Positions 46,516 to 54,503 of a stretch of 64,000 bases of DNA are shown here, piece after piece. A program made the position numbers and the translations under genes. Positions within the stretch are counted from its first letter, which is position 1; the number at the start of each line of letters is the position of its first letter. The notes below the pieces were generated by a model. It saw only the letters and a program-made list of their open reading frames with translations. It was not told the DNA's origin and searched no databases. The stretch is from Vibrio sp. HB236076 (lineage in GTDB: Bacteria > Pseudomonadota > Gammaproteobacteria > Enterobacterales > Vibrionaceae): the NCBI RefSeq assembly GCF_040957575.1, contig NZ_CP162601.1, positions 372,001 through 436,000 of the forward strand. Reading direction: 5' to 3'.

Positions 46516-46752
46516 GGGGTCGGATTTGCGAAATAGACTGACTGACAGCGTCCTCGGTATTATGCGGATCCGACCCCTAGAAGTGATGAACCCAATAGGC
46601 AAAGAATGACTTTTAGTGTTGGTTGTCATCATGTACTGCAATGGTTAAGGTCAGTCTTTGTTCTTTGCCAAAGTGCGTTTCGAGTCATAGGGGTCGGATC
46701 CACAACAGTTAGGCGCATAGGGTGAGTGCTGCGATCCCGCGAATCCGACCCC
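46516..46752. mobile_element. REP/MITE-like composite element, copy B
   Basis: 237 bp, near-identical to copy A apart from a few substitutions and one deleted base (GCGTTTCGAG against GCGTTTTCGAG). It has the same inverted ends and internal inverted pair. The 5' flank (TTTACCTAACTCAAAT) and 3' flank (TTTCTTCCCACTCG) also match copy A, so this copy came from local duplication rather than a second insertion. Confidence 0.75.
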
Positions 46753-46803
46753 AGGGTGATTTCTTCCCACTCGTTTTTCTCAGCAACCCATCAATTTCGT
46801 GAA

Positions 46804-46999
46804 CCACAGTGTAGGGCAGTCAAACACAGTTCGCTTCGCCTAACACAGTCAATGACAGTCTGACACAGTCCGCTTCGCTTAACACAGTGTAAGACAGGTC
46901 ATGTGCTGAAACTGTCCTACACTGTGTTTCACTGTTTTATACTGTCTCATACTGTCTCATACTGTCTTTTACTGTGTTTCATTGTCTCATACTGTCTTT
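46804..46999. repeat. 10-bp phased array C
   Basis: The longest array. ACAGT/GCAGT units lie at 46805, 46815, 46825, 46844, 46854, 46864 and 46884. ACTGT lies at 46911, 46921, 46931, 46941, 46951, 46961, 46971 and 46991, with ATTGT in the 46981 slot. A 16-bp stem with one mismatch joins the two halves (46882-46897/46912-46927). Confidence 0.92.
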
Positions 47000-47022
47000 G
47001 TCTTTGAGATTGAAAGGCAATA

Positions 47023-48387
47023 GTGTTTGTTATCTGGGTTTTATTCGTGATAGATATAGTAAAACCATTTTTTTTTAGGCTCTTTGACACAGTGCTAAAC
47101 CAACACCCTTTTTTAAGAACCGTATTTTCAACTGGTGCGCTACAAGGCTTTTCAAGGTTATTGGCTTTGCTGATGGGCGTGGCGATGGCTAGGTTGCTCG
47201 GGCCGGAAAACTTTGGTGCGTATGGGTTTGTGGTGTCGGCGATGGCGATAGCGCTCATTTTGCCCAGTGCCGGTATCCACGAACTGACGGTCAGAGAAGT
47301 GGCGCGCTGTATCGCAATGGAAGACAACGATAGGTTGGTCCAATACCTGCGTTGGTCTTCCTTGTATACTTTGGTTTTTGGTGCCGTGGCCATTGTGCTT
47401 TTTGCTTGGTACCTCTCTATTACCCCTTTTGAAGTCCTGTCTGTCTCATCGATTTTCTTAGCTTGTGTCTTATTGTTTTTGCGTGCTTTGTTGATCCGAC
47501 AAGGCGGGTTGCTCACCGGGTTAAAACGACCAGCGATGGCGGTCTTTAGTACCTTAACCATGATTCCTTTATGCGCTATCGTCATGATTGCGGGCTTTAC
47601 GTGGGCCGATATTCAGTGGCACTTGTCATGGATGCTCGCCATTCAAGTGGCATCGGTCACGATTGGGTTTGGGCTTGCTTATCGGGTCACACGGCAATTT
47701 TTTAAGCCGCGCGCCTTTGTCTCGAGCTCTGTCTTTTTCAGTCGATGGTGGACTATTTTATTGCCTTTAGCTTTGGTGAAAGTGGTTCTGACATTAAATG
47801 CCGAATTGGCGAGTGTCATATTAGGCACCATGGAAGGTACGGTGTCGGTTGGCTATTTTAAGGTGGCCTTTCAAGCGGCTGCGTTATTGGCGCTGGGGCA
47901 GGTGACAATGGATAGAATCATTGCACCGAAAATTTCTAGCGCTTTTGCCCGCGCGGATATGGCACGTGTTAATGGCTTGTTTATTCGCGCGGCACTACTG
48001 AACTTATTGGTGGCGATCCCCACAGGCATCGGGCTGGTTTTGGTTGGCCAGTGGTTAGTGGTGAACTTGTTTGGTATGGAATACTTAGCGGCTTACCCAT
48101 TGATTATCGTTTTAGTGCTCGGTCAATTAGGCAGCGTTTTTATGGGGCCTTGTGATTCTGTGCTGTGCATGACAGGCAATGAGCGTTTCTATTTGTTTTC
48201 TCTGTTAATAGGCCTAGTGGTTTTAGTCTTGTCGTTGTATTTTTTGATCCCCGTGTATCACGAAATGGGGGCGGCGATTGCAGTGGCATTGACTGGGGTC
48301 AGTATCAGTATTGTTTCTTGGTATTGCGTACGTAGCAAAATTGGGCTTGAGTTCTGGCTCTGGCGGGTGCTGAGAGGGCGTTTTTAA
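47023..48387 (+). CDS. Wzx-type polysaccharide flippase
   Basis: 454-aa inner-membrane protein of the MATE/MVF-like oligosaccharide flippase family, with about 12-14 helices. The N-terminal signature is TGALQGFSRLLALLMGVAMA, then RLLGPENFGAYGF, the typical Wzx start. The GTG start at 47023 has AAAGG seven bases upstream. It stands alone: no glycosyltransferase or polymerase gene is near it, and the upstream neighbour is the repeat island. It probably flips a lipid-linked glycan whose other genes lie elsewhere. Confidence 0.8.
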   Translation: MFVIWVLFVIDIVKPFFFRLFDTVLNQHPFLRTVFSTGALQGFSRLLALLMGVAMARLLGPENFGAYGFVVSAMAIALILPSAGIHELTVREVARCIAMEDNDRLVQYLRWSSLYTLVFGAVAIVLFAWYLSITPFEVLSVSSIFLACVLLFLRALLIRQGGLLTGLKRPAMAVFSTLTMIPLCAIVMIAGFTWADIQWHLSWMLAIQVASVTIGFGLAYRVTRQFFKPRAFVSSSVFFSRWWTILLPLALVKVVLTLNAELASVILGTMEGTVSVGYFKVAFQAAALLALGQVTMDRIIAPKISSAFARADMARVNGLFIRAALLNLLVAIPTGIGLVLVGQWLVVNLFGMEYLAAYPLIIVLVLGQLGSVFMGPCDSVLCMTGNERFYLFSLLIGLVVLVLSLYFLIPVYHEMGAAIAVALTGVSISIVSWYCVRSKIGLEFWLWRVLRGRF

Positions 48388-48390
48388 ATA

Positions 48391-48416
48391 AAAAAGCTGA
48401 CCTCAGTCAGCTTTTT
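48391..48416. terminator. bidirectional terminator flippase/tpiA
   Basis: Stem AAAAAGCTGA (48391-48400)/TCAGCTTTTT (48407-48416) with loop CCTCAG, between convergent genes. Confidence 0.9.
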
Positions 48417-48445
48417 CTATCACTGAACGGTTGAGGAACAAGTGA

Positions 48446-49219
48446 TTAGGCTTTTTTCGCTTCTGCTGCTGCTTTAGCGATCGCGGCAAAACCTTGTGCG
48501 TTAAGCGCGGCACCGCCAACCAATGCACCATCGATGTCTGGTTGTGCGAAGTAAGACGCCGCGTTTTCTGGTTTTACAGAACCGCCGTATTGGATGATCA
48601 CTTGCTCTGCTACGGCTGCATCTTTTTCAGCGATAAGTGCGCGAATAGAAGCGTGAATGCGTTGTGCATCTTCTGCTGTTGCGGCTTTACCGGTACCGAT
48701 CGCCCAGATTGGCTCGTAAGCAATGATGGCATCGTTAAACGCTTCAACACCACATAGGTCGATAACGGCATTGATTTGACGAGCACAAACGGCTTCTGTT
48801 TCACCCGCTTCATTTTGCGCGTCGGTTTCACCGATACAGAAAACAGGTTTTAGACCATTTTCTTTTAGGAAAGCGAATTTCTTAGCGATAAATTCGTCAG
48901 ACTCAGCGTGGTATTCACGACGCTCTGAGTGGCCGATGATGATGTGTGATGCGCCAAAGTCTTTTAGCATCTCAGGAGAAACATCGCCTGTGAACGCGCC
49001 GCTGTTGTTGATGTCGGTGTTTTGAGCACCAAGGATGATCTTGTCACCACCTTCTTTGATCAGACGCTCGGCCAAATCAATGTAAAGTGCCGGTGGAGCG
49101 ACAGCTACGTCTACGCCAGTTACGCCGTCTAGTTCCGCATTTAGACCCGTTAGCAGCTCAGTTACCATCGCTTTACTGCCGTTTAGTTTCCAGTTACCCA
49201 TTACTACAGGTTGACGCAT
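48446..49219 (-). CDS. tpiA: triosephosphate isomerase
   Basis: Interconverts dihydroxyacetone phosphate and glyceraldehyde-3-phosphate. The protein is 257 aa. The active residues are Lys in GNWKLNG, His in IIIGHSERR and Glu in [11 protein letters not shown], with phosphate loop [10 protein letters not shown]. The insertion-bearing length matches gammaproteobacterial enzymes. Confidence 0.97.
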   Translation of the reverse strand: MRQPVVMGNWKLNGSKAMVTELLTGLNAELDGVTGVDVAVAPPALYIDLAERLIKEGGDKIILGAQNTDINNSGAFTGDVSPEMLKDFGASHIIIGHSERREYHAESDEFIAKKFAFLKENGLKPVFCIGETDAQNEAGETEAVCARQINAVIDLCGVEAFNDAIIAYEPIWAIGTGKAATAEDAQRIHASIRALIAEKDAAVAEQVIIQYGGSVKPENAASYFAQPDIDGALVGGAALNAQGFAAIAKAAAEAKKA

Positions 49220-49563
49220 AGGATTGTCTCCAAATTGTTTTGAGGTGATAAATAAATGTCGAACAGAAATATAACAGAATTATTTGTCTAAATCATGATG
49301 GGTATCATGAGAAAAAGGGTTTAATTGTTATTTACCGAGGCGGTGGTGGGCTCACAAAGGTGGCGGCAAGTTTTGAAACTGAGTGCGAAAACCATCACCA
49401 TAGCGCGGTATCTCGTTTATACTGAGCTCATAAACTGAACTCACCGCGTTTGTTCATTGATCGAGTCATCATCAAGAAGGTACCGACTCACCTTGGACGG
49501 TGCTAACCCGTGGTGGGTTTCGAGGCCAGTCGTCAATTAAAAATCACTTAAATAGAGTAAAAC
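49220..49563. other. intergenic region tpiA/DUF805 gene
   Basis: 344 bp between divergent genes. TTATACT at 49414-49420 could be a -10 element toward the plus strand. No RNA gene, repeat or strong palindrome was seen. Confidence 0.3.
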
Positions 49564-50001
49564 ATGTCGTTATATCAATTGCTTTTTTCGTTTCGTGGGC
49601 GAGTCAGTCGCCGGGTGTATTGGGTGTGGAACATTGCGTATTACGTATTGGTGATTTTAAGTGCGGCGTTAGTCGGCGGCTTATTTGTGTCTCATGCCTA
49701 TTGGGTTTTGCCCGTGTTGCTGGTCGTTCTGATGGTGCCTGACTTTGCCATTACGACCAAGCGTTGGCACGACCGCGATAAGTCAGCGGCATGGTTGGCG
49801 TTACAGTTACCGGTGATTTTTGTTCGTATGGTGTCGAGTGTTAATTTAACCCAAGGTGCGCAATCTGGCACGGTGATGGATAACGCCATTTTGATCATCG
49901 CGTTAGTGTGCGCTTTGTGGACCTTTGTCGAATGTGGCTTTTTGGCCGGAAGCAAAGGGAAAAATCGCTTTGGCGAGAAACAAGCCACCTTTTTACACTG
50001 A
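49564..50001 (+). CDS. DUF805 membrane protein
   Basis: 145-aa inner-membrane protein with four helices. The DUF805 pattern is clear: FSFRGRVSRRVYWVWNI at the start, TKRWHDRDKSAAW in the middle (the conserved RxHDxxxSG-like motif), and GSKGKNRFG at the end. The function of the family is unknown. Confidence 0.85.
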   Translation: MSLYQLLFSFRGRVSRRVYWVWNIAYYVLVILSAALVGGLFVSHAYWVLPVLLVVLMVPDFAITTKRWHDRDKSAAWLALQLPVIFVRMVSSVNLTQGAQSGTVMDNAILIIALVCALWTFVECGFLAGSKGKNRFGEKQATFLH

Positions 50002-50097
50002 GGTGAGAGGCTCTCTTCAGGGTGATACACAACAGACATGGGGGATTCACCCATGCCTGTTTCGTTTTGGACAGAGTGTGTGCGTGTTGTCGAATCA

Positions 50098-50478
50098 TTA
50101 CCCCGACTGTTGGCGGCGCTTTTCACTCATGTGAGCAAAGTCAATAACATCCGCACTCGGTTGCTCAGTCGACGCCGCCGGGCTCACCTCTAAGGATTTT
50201 TTAAGCTTCGCGACCTGTTTTTGCAGCTCTTGCATCAAGACCATATTGGTGTGAACGGGGTTCTTACAATGTTGAATCAACCGATTAATGTGATTTTGTT
50301 GAGCAATCAGCCGTTCGCGCATTGGCAGTGAGCTGGCGAGAATACAACGCAAACAGGCCCTTTGCCGAAAACGGTCAAAGCCCACGGGGTCTTGCTGAGC
50401 CATCACCATGAGTTCATCAAAAGAAGGCAAGGTAATGGGGGTGGTGGTTTGGTGATGTTGGTTCGCTGTTCTTTCCAT
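50098..50478 (-). CDS. DUF3135 protein
   Basis: 126-aa cytosolic protein. The family segment LPSFDELMVMAQQDPVGFDR is followed by FRQRACLRCI and an amphipathic helix (ELQKQVAKLKKSLEV). The role is unknown. It is found mainly in Vibrio and relatives. Confidence 0.75.
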   Translation of the reverse strand: MERTANQHHQTTTPITLPSFDELMVMAQQDPVGFDRFRQRACLRCILASSLPMRERLIAQQNHINRLIQHCKNPVHTNMVLMQELQKQVAKLKKSLEVSPAASTEQPSADVIDFAHMSEKRRQQSG

Positions 50479-50672
50479 GGCAATGACACCTCGACCTTAA
50501 AATGTGTGATTGACTACACATTAACCGATTTGGGACACGCAACAGATACTTTTATCATCTAACTGATGATTGTCTCAATAATGAGCCTAGTGTTTATCAT
50601 TTTTGAGACAATCTCGGGTTGATGAGGACAAAGAGGCGGCGTTTTTCTTTGTCGTCATCACGGGGAAGGGGA

Positions 50673-51692
50673 TTAATCCGCTTGCTCTGCGGTCCAGGTG
50701 GCGATCTGTTGCTCGATTGTTGCGAGGCGGTGCTGGTTTTTGAGACGGGTGATTGTCCCTTGCGTGCCATCAACAACCAAAGATTCCGTCGTTATCATTT
50801 CACCTTGCTGTTGTACTCCAGCAAGAATGTCGCCTTGGGTGATGCCAGTGGCGCAGAAAACGAGATTTTCTGTGTTGGCCATTTGGGTTAAGGTCAGTCT
50901 TGTATTGGCCTCGACGCCCATTTCAAGGCAGCGAGCGACCTCTTGCTGTGCAATGGCGCGGTTTTCGTCACTGTCACCTTTGACCTGATCTCTTGGCAAA
51001 AGCTTCGCCTGCATATTGCCGCCCAGAGCTTTGATCACCGCAGCGGAAATTACCCCTTCAGGCGCCCCGCCAATACAGTACATCACATCGACTTGGCTTT
51101 CGGGCAGACAGGTTAAAATAGAGGCTGCAACATCGCCATCAGGGAGAGCGTAAACGCGAATACCGGCTTGGTGCATTTGCTTTATGATGTCATCGTGCCT
51201 TGGTTTGGCGAGGGTAACCACGGTTAATTGAGACAGGGGTTTGTCGAGTGCGGCAGCGACATTGGCGAGATTGGTCATCACATCGAGGTCAAGGTCAATG
51301 GCCTCTTTGGCTTGTGGGCCGACGACCAATTTTTCCATGTACATGTCTGGCGCTTTTAATAAAGAACCCGCTTGGGCGGCAGCCAACACCGCAATGGCGT
51401 TCGATTGCCCCATTGCCGTCATACGCGTGCCTTCAATAGGATCGACCGCGATGTCTACCGCATAACCGCCTTTGCCTAACTTTTCACCGATGTAGAGCAT
51501 AGGCGCATCGTCAATTTCCCCTTCACCAATGACAATTTCACCTTGGATATCGGTATGATTGAGTAAGTATCTCATCGCGGCCACCGCGGCGCCATCGGCA
51601 ATGTTTTTATCGCCGCGGCCCAACCATTGGTAACCGGCCAATGCGGCGCCTTCGGTAACGTGGGACAAAGCCAGTGCTAAACTTCGATTCAT
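50673..51692 (-). CDS. glpX: class II fructose-1,6-bisphosphatase
   Basis: Gluconeogenic phosphatase, 339 aa. It carries the lithium-sensitive phosphatase motif VDPIEGTRM (about 85-93), EGEIDDAPML metal-site residues, and YCIGGAPEGVISAA. Its start faces zapB with 259 bp between. Confidence 0.96.
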   Translation of the reverse strand: MNRSLALALSHVTEGAALAGYQWLGRGDKNIADGAAVAAMRYLLNHTDIQGEIVIGEGEIDDAPMLYIGEKLGKGGYAVDIAVDPIEGTRMTAMGQSNAIAVLAAAQAGSLLKAPDMYMEKLVVGPQAKEAIDLDLDVMTNLANVAAALDKPLSQLTVVTLAKPRHDDIIKQMHQAGIRVYALPDGDVAASILTCLPESQVDVMYCIGGAPEGVISAAVIKALGGNMQAKLLPRDQVKGDSDENRAIAQQEVARCLEMGVEANTRLTLTQMANTENLVFCATGITQGDILAGVQQQGEMITTESLVVDGTQGTITRLKNQHRLATIEQQIATWTAEQAD

Positions 51693-51951
51693 GTTTGGGA
51701 CTCTCTATCAGGTATGTGAACCCGATTATAGTAACACAGCCAGGGTCAACAAGTGATGGTAAGGCAAATGTGGGCGGCTTTTTGCCGCTGCGAGACCGGG
51801 CAGAAGTCAAAGTTTGGTTATGGCTGCGTTTTTTTTGAGCAACAAAGCAATAAATATCGATATTGTACGTGTTTAAGTGGTTATCGATGAGTAAAATGAA
51901 GGTATATTAAAGGAAATGTTTAACACGCATAAAAACTGATAGGTAGGCCAA

Positions 51952-52194
51952 ATGTCTTTTGAAGTACTAGAACAACTTGAGAATAAAATTCAAACTGCAG
52001 TCGATACCATTGCCTTGTTGCAAATGGAAGTGGAAGAGTTAAAAGAAGAAAAAACGCAGCTAGAAACACAAGCTAATGAATTACGTGCCGAGCGTGAAGC
52101 GCTAGAGCAAAAAGCGGAGCAAGTGCAACAAGAGCACAGCCAATGGCAAGAGCGCATTCGTTCATTGCTAGGCAAAATGGACGACGTTGAATAA
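51952..52194 (+). CDS. zapB: cell division protein ZapB
   Basis: 80-aa protein that is almost wholly coiled coil, with heptads from [20 protein letters not shown] to the C-terminus. It stimulates Z-ring assembly together with ZapA and MatP. A good RBS (TAGGTAGG) precedes ATG 51952. The location between glpX and rraA is typical for Vibrio. Confidence 0.93.
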   Translation: MSFEVLEQLENKIQTAVDTIALLQMEVEELKEEKTQLETQANELRAEREALEQKAEQVQQEHSQWQERIRSLLGKMDDVE

Positions 52195-52283
52195 TCACAC
52201 GTCACCTTCACTCAGTGATGAGGCTTGTCCTCATCACTTTTGGCTGTTGACACGCCGGTAGACTCAACGTCGCCTAGGCAGGA

Positions 52284-52814
52284 TCAGAGTTCAGACTCTG
52301 GTAACTCGCCTTCGTCGTCGTCATCCTCAACGTCGTGGCTCAATGGTTCTTGAGATAAGATAATACCGGTGCTGTCGGCATAGAGGTAATCTTCTGGTAA
52401 AAACGTCACACCACCAAAATTGACCGCCACATCGAGATCGCCAACCCCTTGGCTTGGGGCACCAACCGGAATTGAGGCTAAGGCTTGGATGCCGACGGAG
52501 AGCTCCTCTAAAATATCGACTTCCCTTACACAGCCATAAACGACAATGCCTTCCCAACCATTTTCCTCGGCTAAGCTGGCCAGTTCGGAATCAATTAACG
52601 CTCGGCGCAGCGAACCACCGCCGTCGACTAATAAAACTTGCCCTTCACCGTCTTGCTCTAACACATCGCGGATTAAGCCATTATCTTCAAAGCATTTTAT
52701 CGTCGTGACTTGGCCTGCAAAACTGCTGCGGCCGCCAAAATTGCTGAACATAGGCTCAACAACATCAACTTGTTCTAGATAGATGTCACATAGTGCGGAG
52801 GTATTATATTCCAT
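52284..52814 (-). CDS. rraA: ribonuclease E activity regulator RraA
   Basis: 176-aa RNase E inhibitor. RraA motifs are present: [20 protein letters not shown], then [19 protein letters not shown] and [11 protein letters not shown]. The C-terminal [13 protein letters not shown] tail is acidic. Menaquinone gene menA lies upstream on the same strand. Confidence 0.95.
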   Translation of the reverse strand: MEYNTSALCDIYLEQVDVVEPMFSNFGGRSSFAGQVTTIKCFEDNGLIRDVLEQDGEGQVLLVDGGGSLRRALIDSELASLAEENGWEGIVVYGCVREVDILEELSVGIQALASIPVGAPSQGVGDLDVAVNFGGVTFLPEDYLYADSTGIILSQEPLSHDVEDDDDEGELPESEL

Positions 52815-52962
52815 AGTGTCCTTCTCATTACCATCAACAAGCGTTCAATCCAGTATATCGGTCATTTTCGGTATTGCAATGACGACGCCGTCGATTCGCC
52901 AAATAAAAATAGCCAGCCATCAAGAGATTGCTGTGTCCCATGAACCGACCTGTCGCGTCTTG

Positions 52963-53877
52963 TTAAGACCAAGGCGAGAGCAGCACTGGGGCGATAAAGA
53001 GTGTGCTGGTGACAATACACACGCGAACGCTGTTGGCCAGCAGAGGGACAAACTGCTGTGAGGTGTGCCGACAAACCACGTTCTTACCATGACTGACTAC
53101 AATCAACACCATCAAAGCGCCAATCACAAGCCGCCAGTTATTGGAGAGGTAGAGGCCAAAAAACACCCCATAACAGAGGGCGGAGCCGAGCAAAAGTAAG
53201 GCGTGATAACACTTGGCCTTGCCCAGTCCTAACTGAGCGGCTAAGGTCATTTTTCCGCAGGCTTTGTCGTTGTCTATATCGCGAATGTTGTTGATGTTGA
53301 GCACCGTCACACAAGACAGGCCATAACCGATGGCCGGTAGCACGACGGTGCGTTCGATAAAGCCAGTGTGAAGGTAATAGCTGCCAATGACCCCCACTAA
53401 CCCGAAGAAAACAAACACTGCCAAATCGCCAAAGCCGGCATACCCATAGGGCCGTTTACCCATAGTATAAGCAAGGGCCGCTAGCGTGGCCAACCCACCC
53501 AAAGCGACAAACAACAAGCGGCTGCTCCACTGTGGCAAAGCGAGGTAAATCAGCAATCCACCGCAGACTCCCGTCAAGGCAATGGCGAGTGCGATAGCCA
53601 ACTTCATGCCCTTGGTCGACACCACACCGGTTTGCATCGCCCGCGCAGGCCCAATGCGGTGTACGTTGTCGGTGCCTTTGACACTATCGCCGTAATCATT
53701 GGCGAGGTTGGCAAGGATTTGCAACAACAGTGCCGTGAGGGTCGACAAGATAAAAATCGGCCATTGAAAGTGTTGCTCAACGTGGGCCAAGCTACTGCCG
53801 ATCGCGATCGGAAGAATGGCCAGGGGCAGCGTCTTCGGTCGTAAGGTCGCTATCCAAATCGATAATCTTGGGGCCAT
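52963..53877 (-). CDS. menA: 1,4-dihydroxy-2-naphthoate polyprenyltransferase
   Basis: UbiA-family membrane enzyme that prenylates DHNA in menaquinone synthesis. The protein is 304 aa with about nine helices. The first Asp-rich motif is NDYGDSVKGTD and the second DIDNDKACGKMT. I chose ATG 53877 with AGGTG upstream; longer frames would add an unrelated His-rich tail. Confidence 0.94.
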   Translation of the reverse strand: MAPRLSIWIATLRPKTLPLAILPIAIGSSLAHVEQHFQWPIFILSTLTALLLQILANLANDYGDSVKGTDNVHRIGPARAMQTGVVSTKGMKLAIALAIALTGVCGGLLIYLALPQWSSRLLFVALGGLATLAALAYTMGKRPYGYAGFGDLAVFVFFGLVGVIGSYYLHTGFIERTVVLPAIGYGLSCVTVLNINNIRDIDNDKACGKMTLAAQLGLGKAKCYHALLLLGSALCYGVFFGLYLSNNWRLVIGALMVLIVVSHGKNVVCRHTSQQFVPLLANSVRVCIVTSTLFIAPVLLSPWS

Positions 53878-54145
53878 GAAAGACACCTCGCAAACAGAAA
53901 ATAAGGCCCAGTGTGCAAGATCAACCGCGAGATAAAAAGCGCAATAATCGCGCAAAAGATGATCACTATCATGGTGATGACGGTTAGTGAGCTCAGTGTG
54001 CATGTGGTGGGAGCATTCGCGTCGCCCACGAGGGGATCACTCGCTGCAGACGGCGTTTGTGCACCGTGACTGGCCGATTATCGATAGCCATTTATAATGA
54101 ATATCAAGATATGAATAGAAATCAGCTATCAAATTAATCGTTACT

Positions 54146-54177
54146 GTGAAATTTCACCACTGAATGTAACCGGTTAC
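54146..54177. promoter_or_regulatory. two perfect 12-bp palindromes, 20 bp centre to centre
   Basis: GTGAAATTTCAC (54146-54157) and GTAACCGGTTAC (54166-54177), both exact palindromes on the same helical face. The second resembles LacI/GntR-family gluconate-type operators. They lie 79 bp upstream of the small reading frame at 54256 and also upstream of menA on the other strand. Confidence 0.5.
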
Positions 54178-54255
54178 TATGATGTTAACAGAATGAGCGG
54201 CTTGTTAATGAGATTAGCGCATCGCTCACAGAATAACTCGCTACGAGGTGTGCCA

Positions 54256-54333
54256 ATGTTAGATATTTTAGATTTCATTATGGAAGCGTTTGGTTACGAG
54301 CAATCTTTGGTTGAACGTTCAACGCTAGATTGA
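54256..54333 (+). CDS. candidate 25-aa small protein
   Basis: ATG 54256 to TGA 54333, product MLDILDFIMEAFGYEQSLVE plus RSTLD. It is preceded by GAGGTG at ideal distance, follows two palindromes and ends before a strong terminator (54397). Residues 1-12 could form an amphipathic or short membrane-touching helix. I do not recognise it. The combination of RBS, upstream sites and terminator in an otherwise empty 620-bp gap supports a real gene. A chance frame remains possible. Confidence 0.5.
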   Translation: MLDILDFIMEAFGYEQSLVERSTLD

Positions 54334-54396
54334 CGAGGTGACTGCGCCAATTCAGTGACCATTTATCATCACCCGCTTACTCGACTAAGAAAGTAA

Positions 54397-54426
54397 AAAG
54401 GGCCTCGCGTACTAGCGAGGCCCTTT
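54397..54426. terminator. bidirectional terminator, hslU 3' side
   Basis: Stem AAAGGGCCTCGC (54397-54408)/GCGAGGCCCTTT (54415-54426), loop GTACTA, with an extended T run on the minus strand. It serves hslVU and probably the small gene. Confidence 0.9.
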
Positions 54427-54503
54427 GTCGATGACACAAGGCAGATAAAAGCCAAAACAGCCTATCGCAAGCCGTTTTTACTGTTCATCAAAGCCGTTAG
54501 CCA

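Larger units (their letters stand above)
45728..47022. other. gene-free repeat island after the rRNA operon
   Basis: 1.3 kb with no credible coding sequence. It contains 10-bp phased arrays, a recurring stem-loop, a 21-bp repeat pair and two REP-flanked elements, listed separately. Short open frames inside (for example 46388-46609) run through repeats and have no protein-like composition. Confidence 0.85.

Noticed and set aside
46388-46609. Open frame in the repeat island
   Set aside because: Its residues come from the ACTGT array and element B, with no independent RBS or family.
46882-46927. LexA/SOS box
   Set aside because: LexA needs CTGT followed by ACAG about eight bases later. Here ACAG precedes CTGT and the CTGT units are direct repeats.
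45811-46999. CRISPR array
   Set aside because: The repeat unit is about 10 bp with no spacers of uniform 28-40 bp, and no cas genes are near.
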